From Mesorhizobium sp. WSM4306 (GTDB lineage Bacteria; Pseudomonadota; Alphaproteobacteria; Rhizobiales; Rhizobiaceae), in contig NZ_VFTC01000003.1 in the NCBI RefSeq assembly GCF_007003975.1, positions 124,001 through 188,000 on the forward strand: DNA of 64,000 nt, written 5' to 3'. The translations under genes and the position numbers were made by a program. Of this stretch, positions 1-8,747 are shown piece after piece. The stretch's first letter is position 1, and every line of letters starts with the position of its first letter. Under the pieces are notes generated by a model that was not told where the DNA came from, made no database searches, and worked only from the letters and a program-made list of their open reading frames with translations.

Positions 1-139
1 CATGCTGGTGCGCGGCGGCGTCGAGGAGCGCCGCATCACCGAGGTCGCCGGCTTCGCCGACCGCGAGCCGAAGGTTGCGGCCGACCCGATGGCTGCCGCC
101 AACCGCCGCATCGAGATCCTGATGGCGACCGACGGATGA
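1..139 (+). CDS. motB: MotB, C-terminal fragment (flagellar stator)
   Basis: Only the last 46 codons lie in the window, in the frame starting at base 2, ending in TGA at 137-139. The peptide reads through a VAGFADREP stretch and ends NRRIEILMATDG. This is the C-terminal end of an OmpA-like peptidoglycan-binding domain (the NRRIEI signature), which in MotB anchors the proton-driven stator to the cell wall. The stop overlaps the motC start codon (ATGA at 136-139), so the two are translationally coupled. Identification rests on the OmpA-type end and on being directly upstream of motC, the order known in rhizobia; another OmpA-family protein is possible but unlikely. Confidence 0.8.
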   Translation, partial: MLVRGGVEERRITEVAGFADREPKVAADPMAAANRRIEILMATDG

Positions 140-1563
140 GGCGCTCAGCCATCATCGGCCGCGCCATCGGCCTGCTGCTGCTGAGCGCCGTCCATTCGCC
201 CGCAGCTTTTGCCGAGGACGGCTTGCAGCCCTATCAGCTGGTGCGCTCGCTGCAGCTGGTGCAGGACCGCATCGCCGCGGGCGACCACGCCGCGCTGCCG
301 ATGCAGGCCAAGCTGCTCGAAATGACCGACAGGAGGCTTCGCGCGGCGGACGCGCAGGACTTCAGCGACCCGAAGAATTTTCGCGCTCTGCTGGTCTATG
401 GCATGAGCGGCGGCAATCCCGTCACCGTCGAGGTGGCGGTGTCGCGCGCCAAGACCGACCCGCAAAGCCTGGCCATCGCCAAGGGCATTATCGACTATCT
501 GAACGGCCGCCCGGCGGCCGCGATCGAAGCGCTGAAGCCGATCGATCCGATGATGCTGCCCGCCGATCTCGGTGCCTTCCTGGCACTGGTCAAGGGCTCG
601 CTGCTCGCCACCGAGGAACCGGCCGCAGCACTTGCGCTGCTCGACGATGCTCGCCTGCTCAGCCCCGGCACGCTGGTCGAGGAAGCAGCGCTGCGCCGCT
701 CTGTCGGTATCGCCGCCGCGCGAGGCGATGGCGCGCGCTTCGCGCTCGCCTCGACGCAGTATGTCGAGGACTATCTCTATTCGCCCTATGCCAGCCAGTT
801 TGCCGATGCCTTCGTGTCCGGCGTCATCACGCTCCACATGGCAATCAGCCAGGACAAGCTCGCCGACATCACCGCAATGATGGATCCCGAACGCGAGAAG
901 GTGATCTACCTGCGCATCGCCCGCCGCGCCGCGATCGACGGCCTCGCCGACCTTTCCGCCTTTGCCTCGGCCAGGGCCGAACAGGGCCGCGACGGCATCC
1001 ATAGTCAGGACGACCCGCGCGCCCAGCTCTATTCCAGCCTGTCCACGGTGACGTCGGGCACCATCGACGAGGTCCGCGCCAAGCTTGACAAGATCGATCG
1101 CAGCCAGCTTTCGCAAAGCGACCGCGACCTGCTCGACGCCGCGCAGGCCGTGGCCGGCGAAGTGATCGCGCCGCCGACGCCGCTGCCTGCCGGCAAGCCT
1201 GCGCCTGCCGCGGTCAAACAGGAACCGGTCAAGACGGCGGCTGCGGCAAACCCCGATGAGCCCGAGCTGCCGCCGGTCGAAGGCGCAATGCCGGAGCAGC
1301 CAGCCGCAGCAGCATCGGGCGAACCGGCCGCAACCGACAAGCCGAAGGCGCCAGGCGAGCCAGCTGCGCAGGCACAGAGCACGCCTCGGACAAAGGCGCC
1401 GCAAGCACCTTCTGTCGCCACCGCTGGCGATGCGGCTCCTGTCTTGCCGGCATCTGCCCCTGCAGCCGGCGCCGAGCCCGCCGATCCCACCGACGCCGCC
1501 ATGGCGAGGACGCGTCACCAGCTCGATTTGATCGACCAGATGCTTGGAGCAGCCCCGAAATGA
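136..1563 (+). CDS. motC: MotC, periplasmic motility protein
   Basis: A 475-residue protein with an N-terminal signal peptide (hydrophobic residues about 8-26, cleavage near AFA-ED). A mostly helical domain covers about residues 27-345 and a Pro/Ala/Glu-rich low-complexity tail about 345-455, ending in a short helix. In rhizobia MotC is a periplasmic motor protein acting with MotB to control flagellar rotation speed. The ATG at 136 overlaps the motB stop, and the motC stop overlaps the next start (ATGA, 1560-1563). It is longer than the S. meliloti protein as I recall it (about 430 residues), the extra length lying in the disordered tail. Identity rests on position, signal peptide and architecture. 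Confidence 0.85.
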   Translation: MRRSAIIGRAIGLLLLSAVHSPAAFAEDGLQPYQLVRSLQLVQDRIAAGDHAALPMQAKLLEMTDRRLRAADAQDFSDPKNFRALLVYGMSGGNPVTVEVAVSRAKTDPQSLAIAKGIIDYLNGRPAAAIEALKPIDPMMLPADLGAFLALVKGSLLATEEPAAALALLDDARLLSPGTLVEEAALRRSVGIAAARGDGARFALASTQYVEDYLYSPYASQFADAFVSGVITLHMAISQDKLADITAMMDPEREKVIYLRIARRAAIDGLADLSAFASARAEQGRDGIHSQDDPRAQLYSSLSTVTSGTIDEVRAKLDKIDRSQLSQSDRDLLDAAQAVAGEVIAPPTPLPAGKPAPAAVKQEPVKTAAAANPDEPELPPVEGAMPEQPAAAASGEPAATDKPKAPGEPAAQAQSTPRTKAPQAPSVATAGDAAPVLPASAPAAGAEPADPTDAAMARTRHQLDLIDQMLGAAPK

Positions 1564-2948
1564 CCACCAATGTTGGCCAGGCCCTGCCGGGGTTTGCGGC
1601 CGTGCACGCTGGATCGAAGCAGACCGCGCCGAACGCCAAGGGCGACGACAAAAGCTTCGGTGAACTGGTGCGCGACGGGGACGATGCGCCGACGCAGAAA
1701 GGCCAGGGTGCAACTGAGGCCGCGCCGCACGAGCCACGCTGGACACGACGCAGCGCGGCCGGTCCCGTCAAGGGCGAGAGTGCACACGCGGAGACGGGCA
1801 AGATGGCTCCCGTCGGGAAAGTCGCAAAGGACCATGTCGACGGCGGCCCGGACAAGACATCCGCTGACGCCGAGGCGGATGGACAAGAGGCAGGCACGGT
1901 ACCGCTGCAGGACCATCTGCCATTGCTGATAGCGTTGCATGATATCAGCCGTTTCTCGGCGGCCAGAGCGAGCGGGAACGGGCCTGCTACGAATGAACAG
2001 ACTGAACAACCGGCGCTCGACGGCGAGACCGCTTCTGCGCAGACGCCGCCTCTGTCGTTGAAGAAATTCCGCACGGCATCCGGCCCCGACAACAGCCTCG
2101 ACACGACGCCGCGGCCCGAACGGGCAAAGGCCGGCGCCGACATTTCCGAACAGGATCCGAGGCAAAAGCTGGATGCGATCGGACCCCAGTCCGGCAAGCT
2201 GCCGCACCAGGATAGCGCGACGCCAACTCTGCCGGCGGACGGGCCGGCAAGCGAGAGTTCCGCGACCGCCGCAAAGCGGTCGGCGATGTCGACAAAGGGC
2301 GTCGATGGAGCCCAGTCAACCGCGACGTCCACATCCGGAAAACAGGCGCCGTCCGCCGGGCGCGTCGACATTGTCGCCGAGCAGAGTTTCCCGGCACCGG
2401 CGCAAAGCCCGATGAACCAGACGACGTCGGCTCTGATCGACGCGCTCGCTTCGGACAACGGCCTGCGGCAAGCGGTTTCGACGCCGTCGACGACCGCCCA
2501 GACGGCCGGTTCTGTTGCCGTTCCGACACATATATTGAAGATCGAGCTTCACCCCGCCGAACTCGGCATGGTCACTGCCAGTCTCAGGCTCGCCGGGGAA
2601 CAACTTTCGATAGAATTGAAGCCCGAAACCCACGAGGCTTACCGCCGCCTCGCCACCGACAGCGATGCCATCGTCAAGTCGTTGCGTGGGCTCGGCTTCG
2701 ATGTCGACAAGGTCACCATTCTGCAACCCTCGGTCGCAGTCAACGCTCCGGCGCGCAGCGATGCAGCGAACTCCCAGCCGATGCCGCAAGGCCGCGATCA
2801 GTCTGCTTTTCAGCCTGGGAACTCGAGCGGCAACAATGCGGGTTCGGGCGGCCAACAGTCGGGAAGAAACCGCAATGACGATGCCCAGGAATTCGGCCGC
2901 CCTGGCGTGCCTGCTCGCGAGCGCGCTGGCGACGATATGTTCATCTAG
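1560..2948 (+). CDS. fliK: FliK (MotD), flagellar hook-length control protein
   Basis: A 462-residue protein. About the first 310 residues are polar, low-complexity and rich in Ala, Gln, Ser and Thr. A conserved C-terminal domain (about 320-390) carries LKIELHPAELGMV and ELKPETHEAYRRL, the Flg_hook/FliK C-terminal signature. A disordered Asn/Gly/Gln-rich tail follows. FliK is a secreted ruler that ends hook export and switches the export gate to filament substrates; rhizobial motD was re-assigned to fliK. The start overlaps the motC stop by 4 bases. The 3' end overlaps the following gene by 74 bases in another frame. Confidence 0.88.
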   Translation: MTTNVGQALPGFAAVHAGSKQTAPNAKGDDKSFGELVRDGDDAPTQKGQGATEAAPHEPRWTRRSAAGPVKGESAHAETGKMAPVGKVAKDHVDGGPDKTSADAEADGQEAGTVPLQDHLPLLIALHDISRFSAARASGNGPATNEQTEQPALDGETASAQTPPLSLKKFRTASGPDNSLDTTPRPERAKAGADISEQDPRQKLDAIGPQSGKLPHQDSATPTLPADGPASESSATAAKRSAMSTKGVDGAQSTATSTSGKQAPSAGRVDIVAEQSFPAPAQSPMNQTTSALIDALASDNGLRQAVSTPSTTAQTAGSVAVPTHILKIELHPAELGMVTASLRLAGEQLSIELKPETHEAYRRLATDSDAIVKSLRGLGFDVDKVTILQPSVAVNAPARSDAANSQPMPQGRDQSAFQPGNSSGNNAGSGGQQSGRNRNDDAQEFGRPGVPARERAGDDMFI

Positions 2949-3468
2949 CCTCATGATCGGCCCGGCCAACGCCGCCACCAACCCTTGCGAGCCCGAGATC
3001 CTGCGCGCCGCCGATCGCTATGGCGTGCCGGCCGGCATCCTCTATGCCGTAGGACTGACCGAGACCGGCAAGAAGGGCAGCCTTCAGCCTAATGCCTTGA
3101 ATATAGAAGGAAAAGCGGTATTTCCGAGAAGCCGTAGCGAGGCTTTGGCGACCTTCGAAGCAGCCCGGGGCGAGGGCAAGACGCTCATCGACCTCGGCTG
3201 CATGCAAATCAACCATCACTATCACGCATCGCATTTTCGCAGCGTCGACGACATGCTCGACCCGCGCCAGAATGTCGACTACGCGGCGCGCTTCCTGGCC
3301 AGCCTGCATGCCCGTCATGTCAGTTGGTCGATGGCTGTCGCCCGCTATCACGCCGGCCCCGACAACGATCCCGCGCAGAAGTTCTATGTCTGCCGCGTCA
3401 TCGCCAACATGGTCGCCACCGGCTTCGGCAAATGGACGCCGAACGCCCGCACCTTCTGCAACCCATAG
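2875..3468 (+). CDS. Lytic-transglycosylase-like periplasmic protein (motE position)
   Basis: A 197-residue protein with a signal peptide (MTMPRNSAALACLLASALA, cleavage near ANA-AT). An SLT-like domain follows: a GLTETGK segment with the likely catalytic Glu, then DLGCMQIN and a downstream YHAG, as in VirB1/IagB-type transglycosylases. The ATG at 2875 was chosen because it begins the signal peptide and has GGGAAGAAA upstream; the frame stays open further 5' but inside fliK. It lies between fliK and rem, where S. meliloti has motE (orf38), reported as a MotC-specific periplasmic chaperone. It may instead open the wall for the rod. Four cysteines remain in the mature part, compatible with disulfides. 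The gene symbol is left blank because the motE link is positional. Confidence 0.78.
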   Translation: MTMPRNSAALACLLASALATICSSSLMIGPANAATNPCEPEILRAADRYGVPAGILYAVGLTETGKKGSLQPNALNIEGKAVFPRSRSEALATFEAARGEGKTLIDLGCMQINHHYHASHFRSVDDMLDPRQNVDYAARFLASLHARHVSWSMAVARYHAGPDNDPAQKFYVCRVIANMVATGFGKWTPNARTFCNP

Positions 3469-3565
3469 ACGCATCCGCCTTTCGGAAATATGTGCAAGCC
3501 GCGAGCCCGCGGATGGCCCGGCACGTCACGGTGTCGGCGGCCAACGATACGACTTCGTGGTTGCC

Positions 3566-3588
3566 GTTATTTCGAAACCCGAAATAAC
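3566..3588. promoter_or_regulatory. Perfect 9-bp inverted repeat upstream of rem
   Basis: GTTATTTCG at 3566-3574 and CGAAATAAC at 3580-3588 form a perfect palindrome with a 5-base spacer, ending 101 bases before the rem start, in the only sizeable gap (3469-3689) between the motBC-fliK genes and rem. No T-run follows, so it does not look like a standard terminator. It could be an operator for a dimeric regulator; in S. meliloti rem is activated by the LuxR-type pair VisN/VisR. That link is inference. Confidence 0.4.
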
Positions 3589-3689
3589 TCCCAAGAAAAT
3601 AGCTACAAGAAATGATGGTTGTTCAGGATTCCCGGCACCGGCTACGCCTCTTCCCACGGGGCAGATGATCTGATTCGGAGGCGGGGCCG

Positions 3690-4358
3690 ATGATTGTAAT
3701 CGTTGACGAGCGTGAGCTCGTAACTGAGGGGTATAATTCACTTTTCGATCGCGAGGGGGTCGCCTGTGCGGGCTTCGCACCTGGCGAATTCGGCGAGTGG
3801 GTGACATCGGCTGCCGACACCGATTTGAAGTCGGTCCGCGCCTTCCTCATCGGCGACTGCCGCGAAGGCGCCATCTCGCCACGCCAGATCCGCGACCGCA
3901 CCGGCGCTCCGGTCATCGCGCTCAGCGAACAGCACTCGCTCGAAAATACGCTGCGGCTGTTCGAAAGCGGCGTCGACGACGTCATCCGCAAGCCGGTCCA
4001 CATCAGAGAGATCCTGGCCCGTATCACCGCCATCCGCCGCCGCGCCCATGAGGACGTCAGCTACACCGAGATCGGCGCCATGCGCATCTTCATGGACGGG
4101 CGCGATCCCGAGATCGATGGCCAGCCGCTGCCTCTGCCGCGCCGCGAACGCCGCATCCTCGAATATCTGGCGAGCAACCGCGGACGCCGTGTCACCAAGA
4201 CCCAGGTCTTCAACGCCATCTACGGCATCTTCGACGAAGAGGTCGAGGAGAATGTGGTCGAGAGCCACATCAGCAAGTTGCGCAAGAAACTGCGCGAGAA
4301 GCTCGGCCAGGATCCGATCGATTCCAAGCGCTTCCTCGGCTACCGGCTGGTGTTCTGA
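3690..4358 (+). CDS. rem: Rem/FtcR flagellar transcriptional regulator
   Basis: A 222-residue OmpR-class regulator. The N-terminal receiver-like domain (about 1-115) is degenerate: it opens [11 protein letters not shown] and the usual phospho-acceptor region reads FLIGDCREG. The C-terminal winged helix (about 125-222) has [17 protein letters not shown], the recognition region [13 protein letters not shown] and the ending RFLGYRLVF. It matches rhizobial Rem and Brucella FtcR, which activate flagellar structural genes during exponential growth. It is set apart by 221 bases from the upstream gene, consistent with its own promoter, and precedes flgE by 79 bases. Confidence 0.9.
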   Translation: MIVIVDERELVTEGYNSLFDREGVACAGFAPGEFGEWVTSAADTDLKSVRAFLIGDCREGAISPRQIRDRTGAPVIALSEQHSLENTLRLFESGVDDVIRKPVHIREILARITAIRRRAHEDVSYTEIGAMRIFMDGRDPEIDGQPLPLPRRERRILEYLASNRGRRVTKTQVFNAIYGIFDEEVEENVVESHISKLRKKLREKLGQDPIDSKRFLGYRLVF

Positions 4359-4437
4359 TGGCGGTCTGCGCCAGCCTCGCGCAAGACAGAAATCATACCC
4401 TCGCGACCACAGACATGGGCATTGAGGAGACGTTTCG

Positions 4438-5691
4438 ATGAGCCTTTACGGAATGATGCGGACCGGCGTTTCCGGGATGAACGCACAGGCCAACCGCCTG
4501 TCGACGACAGCCGACAACATCGCCAATTCCGACACCACCGGCTACAAGCGATCCTCGGCCGAGTTTTCGACGCTGATCATGCCGCAGGTCGGCGGCGCCT
4601 ATAATTCCGGCGGCGTCAACACCACGATCCGCTCGGCGGTCAGCGCCCAGGGCGTGCTGCAGTACACGACCTCGGTTTCCGACCTTGCGGTCAACGGCAA
4701 TGGCTTCTTCGTCGTCCAGGACCCCAGCGGAACGCCTTTCCTCACCCGCGCCGGCGCTTTCGTTCCCGACGCCCAGGGCAGGCTGGTCAACGCCGCCGGC
4801 TACCAGTTGATGGCCTACAGCTACGCCAACGGCACACCTGCCGCCACCGCCAACGGTTTCGAAGGGCTGGTTCCTGTCGAGATTTCCGACCAGGAAATGA
4901 CGGCGACGCCCAGCACCACGGGTAACTTCAACGCCAATCTGCCCGCGGGCGCCACCCCGCCCGCCGGTCCGCTGCCGTCCACCAACAGCGCGACGGCAGA
5001 GTACACGTCGAAATCCTCGATCGTCACCTATGACAATCTCGGCAACAAGAAGCTGCTCGACGTCTATTTCACCAACACCGGCACCGGCACCTGGTCGGTT
5101 TCGGTGTTCGACCAGTCCAAGGCGACGCCCGGCACGTCCTTCCCCTATACGGGCGGTGCGCTGGCCTCGGCCAACCTGACGTTCGACACCACCACCGGCA
5201 AACTCACCGGCGCCGTCGACTCAATTACGATACCCGTACCGGGCGGTGCGTCGCTCGATCTCGATCTGTCCAAGCTGACCCAGCTCGGCACTGGCTTCAC
5301 TGTCTCCGAAGCGAAGGTCAACGGCAACGCTCCAAGCACGATCGAAAAGATCCAGATCGGCGAGGACGGCGTCATCTACGCCCAGTATCAGGACGGTTCG
5401 ACCAAGCCGCTGTTCAAGATCCCGTTGGCCGACGTCCAGAGCGCCGACAACCTCACCGCACTGCCTGGCAACGTCTATGCGCAATCCACCGACTCCGGCA
5501 CCGTGCGCATCGGCTTTGCCAATGAAGGCAAGCTCGGCAGCATCATCTCCGGCGCGCTGGAAAATTCCAACGTCGATATCGCCGAGGAACTGACCAACAT
5601 GATCGCGGCGCAGCGCAGCTACACCGCAAACTCGAAAGTATTCCAGACCGGTTCCGACCTCATGGACGTCCTTGTCAACCTGAAGAGATAA
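4438..5691 (+). CDS. flgE: FlgE, flagellar hook protein
   Basis: A 417-residue hook monomer. The N-terminal Flg_bb_rod motif is clear (MSGMNAQANRL-type helix followed by TTADNIANSDTTGYK). The middle holds the FlgE D2-type beta domain, with about 90 Thr/Gly/Asn-rich residues around 150-240. The C-terminal Flg_bbr_C helix includes EELTNMIAAQRSYTANSKVFQT and ends near LVNLKR. Exported by the flagellar type III apparatus to form the universal joint. GAGGAGA sits about 10 bases before the ATG. It is separated from flgK by 176 bases containing a large imperfect hairpin. Confidence 0.95.
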   Translation: MSLYGMMRTGVSGMNAQANRLSTTADNIANSDTTGYKRSSAEFSTLIMPQVGGAYNSGGVNTTIRSAVSAQGVLQYTTSVSDLAVNGNGFFVVQDPSGTPFLTRAGAFVPDAQGRLVNAAGYQLMAYSYANGTPAATANGFEGLVPVEISDQEMTATPSTTGNFNANLPAGATPPAGPLPSTNSATAEYTSKSSIVTYDNLGNKKLLDVYFTNTGTGTWSVSVFDQSKATPGTSFPYTGGALASANLTFDTTTGKLTGAVDSITIPVPGGASLDLDLSKLTQLGTGFTVSEAKVNGNAPSTIEKIQIGEDGVIYAQYQDGSTKPLFKIPLADVQSADNLTALPGNVYAQSTDSGTVRIGFANEGKLGSIISGALENSNVDIAEELTNMIAAQRSYTANSKVFQTGSDLMDVLVNLKR

Positions 5692-5756
5692 ACGACGGGC
5701 GCTAGTGGGATGAACCCAAACCGGAGCAGCGCGGTGCGCGGATTTCGAATTCAAGG

Positions 5757-5786
5757 CCACACCGGCAAACCGGCTGGTGTGGTTTG
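5757..5786 (+). terminator. Hairpin between flgE and flgK, possible attenuator or terminator
   Basis: CCACACC (5757-5763) and GGTGTGG (5776-5782) can pair across a 12-base loop, followed by TTTGG. The outer flanks AATTCAA and TTGGAATT extend the symmetry imperfectly on both sides. The T-run is short, so it may be a partial terminator or an mRNA-processing/stability hairpin that lowers flgK-flgL output relative to flgE. Confidence 0.35.
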
Positions 5787-5867
5787 GAATTGGAGGTTTC
5801 CGAACGCTGACGCCGCCGACAGGGCAGAAACGTCATCCCCTCCCCACTGGCCTCGTGAAAGACCCGC

Positions 5868-7322
5868 ATGTCGCTGACTTCCGCATTGACCATAGCCCAA
5901 CAGTCGCTTCAGACCACGTCGAAGCAGACCAGCGTCCTTTCCCGTAACATTGCCGACGCTAGCAACCCCGACTACGCCCGCCGCACGGCGGTCGTCGTCA
6001 GCAGCGCGCCCGGCGCCCGTTCGGTGGAAATCCAGCGCGCCGCCAACGCCCTGCTGTTTCGCCAGAACCTCAGCGCGCAATCGGCCTGGAGCGGCCAGAG
6101 CACGCTTTACAGCGGCATTGACCGCCTCGCCGTTGCCGTCAACGGCGTCGACAACGCCTCCTCTGCCTCGACCGCGATCGGCAATCTGCAGAACGCGCTG
6201 CAGCTTTACGCCTCCACTCCATCCAATCAGAACCTCGGTTCCAGCGTCATCGACGCGGCCCAGCAGGTGGTGCGCGCGCTGAACGACGGCACCGACGCGA
6301 TCCAGGATTTCCGCACCCAGGCCGATGGGGAGATATCAACGGCCGTCGACGATCTCAAATCGCTGCTCAGCCAATTCCAGGACGCCAACAAGGCGGTCAT
6401 CTCCGCAACCCGTTCGGGCACTGACGCGTCCGACGCGCTCGACCAGCGCGACGCCCTGCTGAAGAAGATCGCTGACTATGTGCCGGTGTCGACGTTCACA
6501 CGCGGCGACAACGACATGGTCATCACCACCAAGGACGGCACGACGCTGTTCGAGACCATTCCGCGCTCGGTCAGTTTCACGCCGTCGGCGGGCTACACCG
6601 CCGGCACGCCCGGCAACACCATCTATATCGACAATGTGCCTGTCAGCGCCGGCACCGGCGGCAACGCCAGCGCCGACGGCAAGCTCGCAGGCTTGATCAC
6701 CTTGCGTGACGGCGTCGCCGCGACCATGCAGAGCCAGCTCGACGAGGTCGCGCGCGGGCTCATCACCGCCTTTGCCGAGACAGCTCCTTCGCAGCCCGAC
6801 CGAACCGGCCTGTTCACCTGGTCCGGCGCGCCCGCCATCCCGGCAGCCGGCACGCTGATCGACGGCCTTGCCGGATCGATCAAAGTCAACGCCGCAATGG
6901 ATCCGAGCGTCGGCGGCAATCCGGTTCTGCTGCGCGACGGTGGCGCCAATGGCGCCGCCTATGTCGCCAACACGGCCGGCAACGCCTCCTATTCGCAGCT
7001 TTTGATCGGCTATGGCGACAAGCTCGACAAGCCGATGCCTTTCGACCCTTCGGCCGGCATCACCGTCACCTCCAGCGTGTCCGACTACGCCGCCAATGCC
7101 ATTGGCTGGTTCGAAGGCCAGCGCCAGCAGGCCTCGACCAACGCCGACGCCAAGGAAGCGCTGGCATCGCGCACCGCCGAGGCTTTGTCCAACGACACCG
7201 GCGTCAATGTCGACCAGGAAATGTCGCTGCTGCTCGACCTCGAACACACCTATCAGGCCTCGGCGCGCATGATGAAAACCGTCGACGACATGCTGTCGTC
7301 CCTGCTCGATGCCGTGGGATAA
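5868..7322 (+). CDS. flgK: FlgK, hook-filament junction protein 1 (HAP1)
   Basis: A 484-residue protein. The N-terminus (MSLTSALTIAQQSLQTTSKQ, then SRNIADASNPDYARR) is the rod/hook helical motif in its HAP1 form. The C-terminus (NVDQEMSLLLDLEHTYQASARMM then LLDAVG) is the matching Flg_bbr_C coil. FlgK joins hook to filament. It sits 3 bases upstream of flgL, as usual for the HAP1-HAP3 pair. Start chosen at the ATG that begins the conserved N-terminal helix. Confidence 0.93.
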   Translation: MSLTSALTIAQQSLQTTSKQTSVLSRNIADASNPDYARRTAVVVSSAPGARSVEIQRAANALLFRQNLSAQSAWSGQSTLYSGIDRLAVAVNGVDNASSASTAIGNLQNALQLYASTPSNQNLGSSVIDAAQQVVRALNDGTDAIQDFRTQADGEISTAVDDLKSLLSQFQDANKAVISATRSGTDASDALDQRDALLKKIADYVPVSTFTRGDNDMVITTKDGTTLFETIPRSVSFTPSAGYTAGTPGNTIYIDNVPVSAGTGGNASADGKLAGLITLRDGVAATMQSQLDEVARGLITAFAETAPSQPDRTGLFTWSGAPAIPAAGTLIDGLAGSIKVNAAMDPSVGGNPVLLRDGGANGAAYVANTAGNASYSQLLIGYGDKLDKPMPFDPSAGITVTSSVSDYAANAIGWFEGQRQQASTNADAKEALASRTAEALSNDTGVNVDQEMSLLLDLEHTYQASARMMKTVDDMLSSLLDAVG

Positions 7323-7325
7323 GCC

Positions 7326-8369
7326 ATGAAAGCCACATCCGTCTCCTCAGCCGCCCTCTCCAACGCCGCGCGCTATCAGCAGATGCGCATGCAGGCCGAA
7401 CTGGTCAAAGCCACCAAGGAATCGACGACCGGCACCGTCGCCGATGTCGGCCTGGCGCTCGGCGCGCGCACCTCGCAGGCGGTGACCTTCTCGCGCGATC
7501 TCGACCGGTTGAACGTCATCATCGATTCCAATTCGCTGGTCACCGCCCGGCTGTCCTCGACGCAGGATGCGCTTGGCCAGCTTTCCGACACGGCACAGAA
7601 TTTGCTGACCGCGTTGACCGCCGCCGGCAATTCCTCGAGCACCATCACACAGCAAGCCGGCAAGGCCGCCGTGCAGCAGATGACCTCGATCCTCAACGCC
7701 AGCGTCAACGGCGAATATCTGTTTGCCGGCACCAATACCGACGTCAAGCCGATCGACGATTTCACCGCCACCGGCTCACCCGCCAAGGCGGCGTTCGACG
7801 CTTCCTTCTTGTCCTATTTCGGCTTTACCCAGAACGATCCGCTCGCCGCCAACATCACCGCCGCCCAGATGGACAGCTTCATCACCAGCAATGTCGTGCC
7901 GCAATTCATGGGTGCGGGCTGGCAGGCCAACTGGTCGAACGCCACCGACCAGCAGATCGTCAGCCGCATTTCGCTGGGCGAGACCACCCAGACCTCGGCC
8001 AGCGCCAATGACGACAGCATCCGCAAACTTGCCATGGCTTCCGCCATGGTCACAAGCCTGCTCTCCGGCAACATCAGCCAGGCCGCGAAGACCACCGTTG
8101 TCGGCCGCGCCCAGGCGATGGTCGGCGAGGCGCTGGGCGGGCTAGGCCAGCTGCAGGCCGAGACCGGCCTTGCCGAAAAACGTGTGTCCGACGCCAGCGA
8201 TCGCATGAAGACGCAGGTCGATCTCTTCGAACGGCATATCCTCGATCTGGAAGGCGTCGATCCGGCCGAGGCCGCCACCCGCGTCGCGGATCTGACGCAG
8301 CATATCGAAACGTCCTTCGCGCTGACCGCGCGCCTGCAGCAGATGAGCCTGCTGAACTACCTGACCTGA
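7326..8369 (+). CDS. flgL: FlgL, hook-filament junction protein 3 (HAP3)
   Basis: A 347-residue flagellin-fold protein. The N-terminal coiled region (residues 1-130) includes LFAGTNTD in the conserved turn region. The variable middle is followed by a C-terminal coil (about 280-347) with the heptad-like run ATRVADLTQHIETSFALTAR and end LLNYLT. It forms the second junction ring and seats the first flagellins. Start only 3 bases after flgK, in an obvious operon. Confidence 0.9.
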   Translation: MKATSVSSAALSNAARYQQMRMQAELVKATKESTTGTVADVGLALGARTSQAVTFSRDLDRLNVIIDSNSLVTARLSSTQDALGQLSDTAQNLLTALTAAGNSSSTITQQAGKAAVQQMTSILNASVNGEYLFAGTNTDVKPIDDFTATGSPAKAAFDASFLSYFGFTQNDPLAANITAAQMDSFITSNVVPQFMGAGWQANWSNATDQQIVSRISLGETTQTSASANDDSIRKLAMASAMVTSLLSGNISQAAKTTVVGRAQAMVGEALGGLGQLQAETGLAEKRVSDASDRMKTQVDLFERHILDLEGVDPAEAATRVADLTQHIETSFALTARLQQMSLLNYLT

Positions 8370-8399
8370 CAATCTCAACCGCAACGGTAGAGCCAAACG

Positions 8400-8747
8400 A
8401 TGTACCAATTCTCCTACGCCGATATCCAGACCGACTCCGTCACCGACGCCAAGGATCGCGAGCGGCAGCTTTTGACCCGCTCGATCGAAATGCTGTCGGC
8501 GGCGGCGGCTGTCGGCCACACTTCGATGGAAGCGGTCGAGGCACTGCACTTCACCAACCGGGTCTGGACCACCTTCGTCGAGGATCTCGGCTCCAGCGAC
8601 AATGTCCTGCCCAAGGAACTGCGCGCCAACCTCATCTCCATCGGCCTGTGGCTGCTGCGCGAAGCCGAGGACATCCGCCAGGGCCGCACCGAAAATTTCG
8701 AGGGCCTGATCGAAGTGTCCCAGATCATCCGGGACGGCATTCAATGA
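8400..8747 (+). CDS. flaF: FlaF, flagellin biosynthesis regulator
   Basis: A 115-residue alpha-helical protein of the FlaF family (MYQFSYADIQ start, FTNRVWTTFVEDL core). In Caulobacter and rhizobia FlaF is needed for flagellin synthesis or secretion and acts opposite to FlbT. Its TGA overlaps the flbT start (ATGA at 8744-8747), supporting coupled translation of the antagonistic pair. Confidence 0.9.
   Translation: MYQFSYADIQTDSVTDAKDRERQLLTRSIEMLSAAAAVGHTSMEAVEALHFTNRVWTTFVEDLGSSDNVLPKELRANLISIGLWLLREAEDIRQGRTENFEGLIEVSQIIRDGIQ

Noticed and set aside
145..1746. A 533-codon frame antisense to motC
   Set aside because: Arg/Ala/Gly-rich composition typical of the reverse strand of a high-GC gene; motC has a signal peptide, overlap coupling and operon context.
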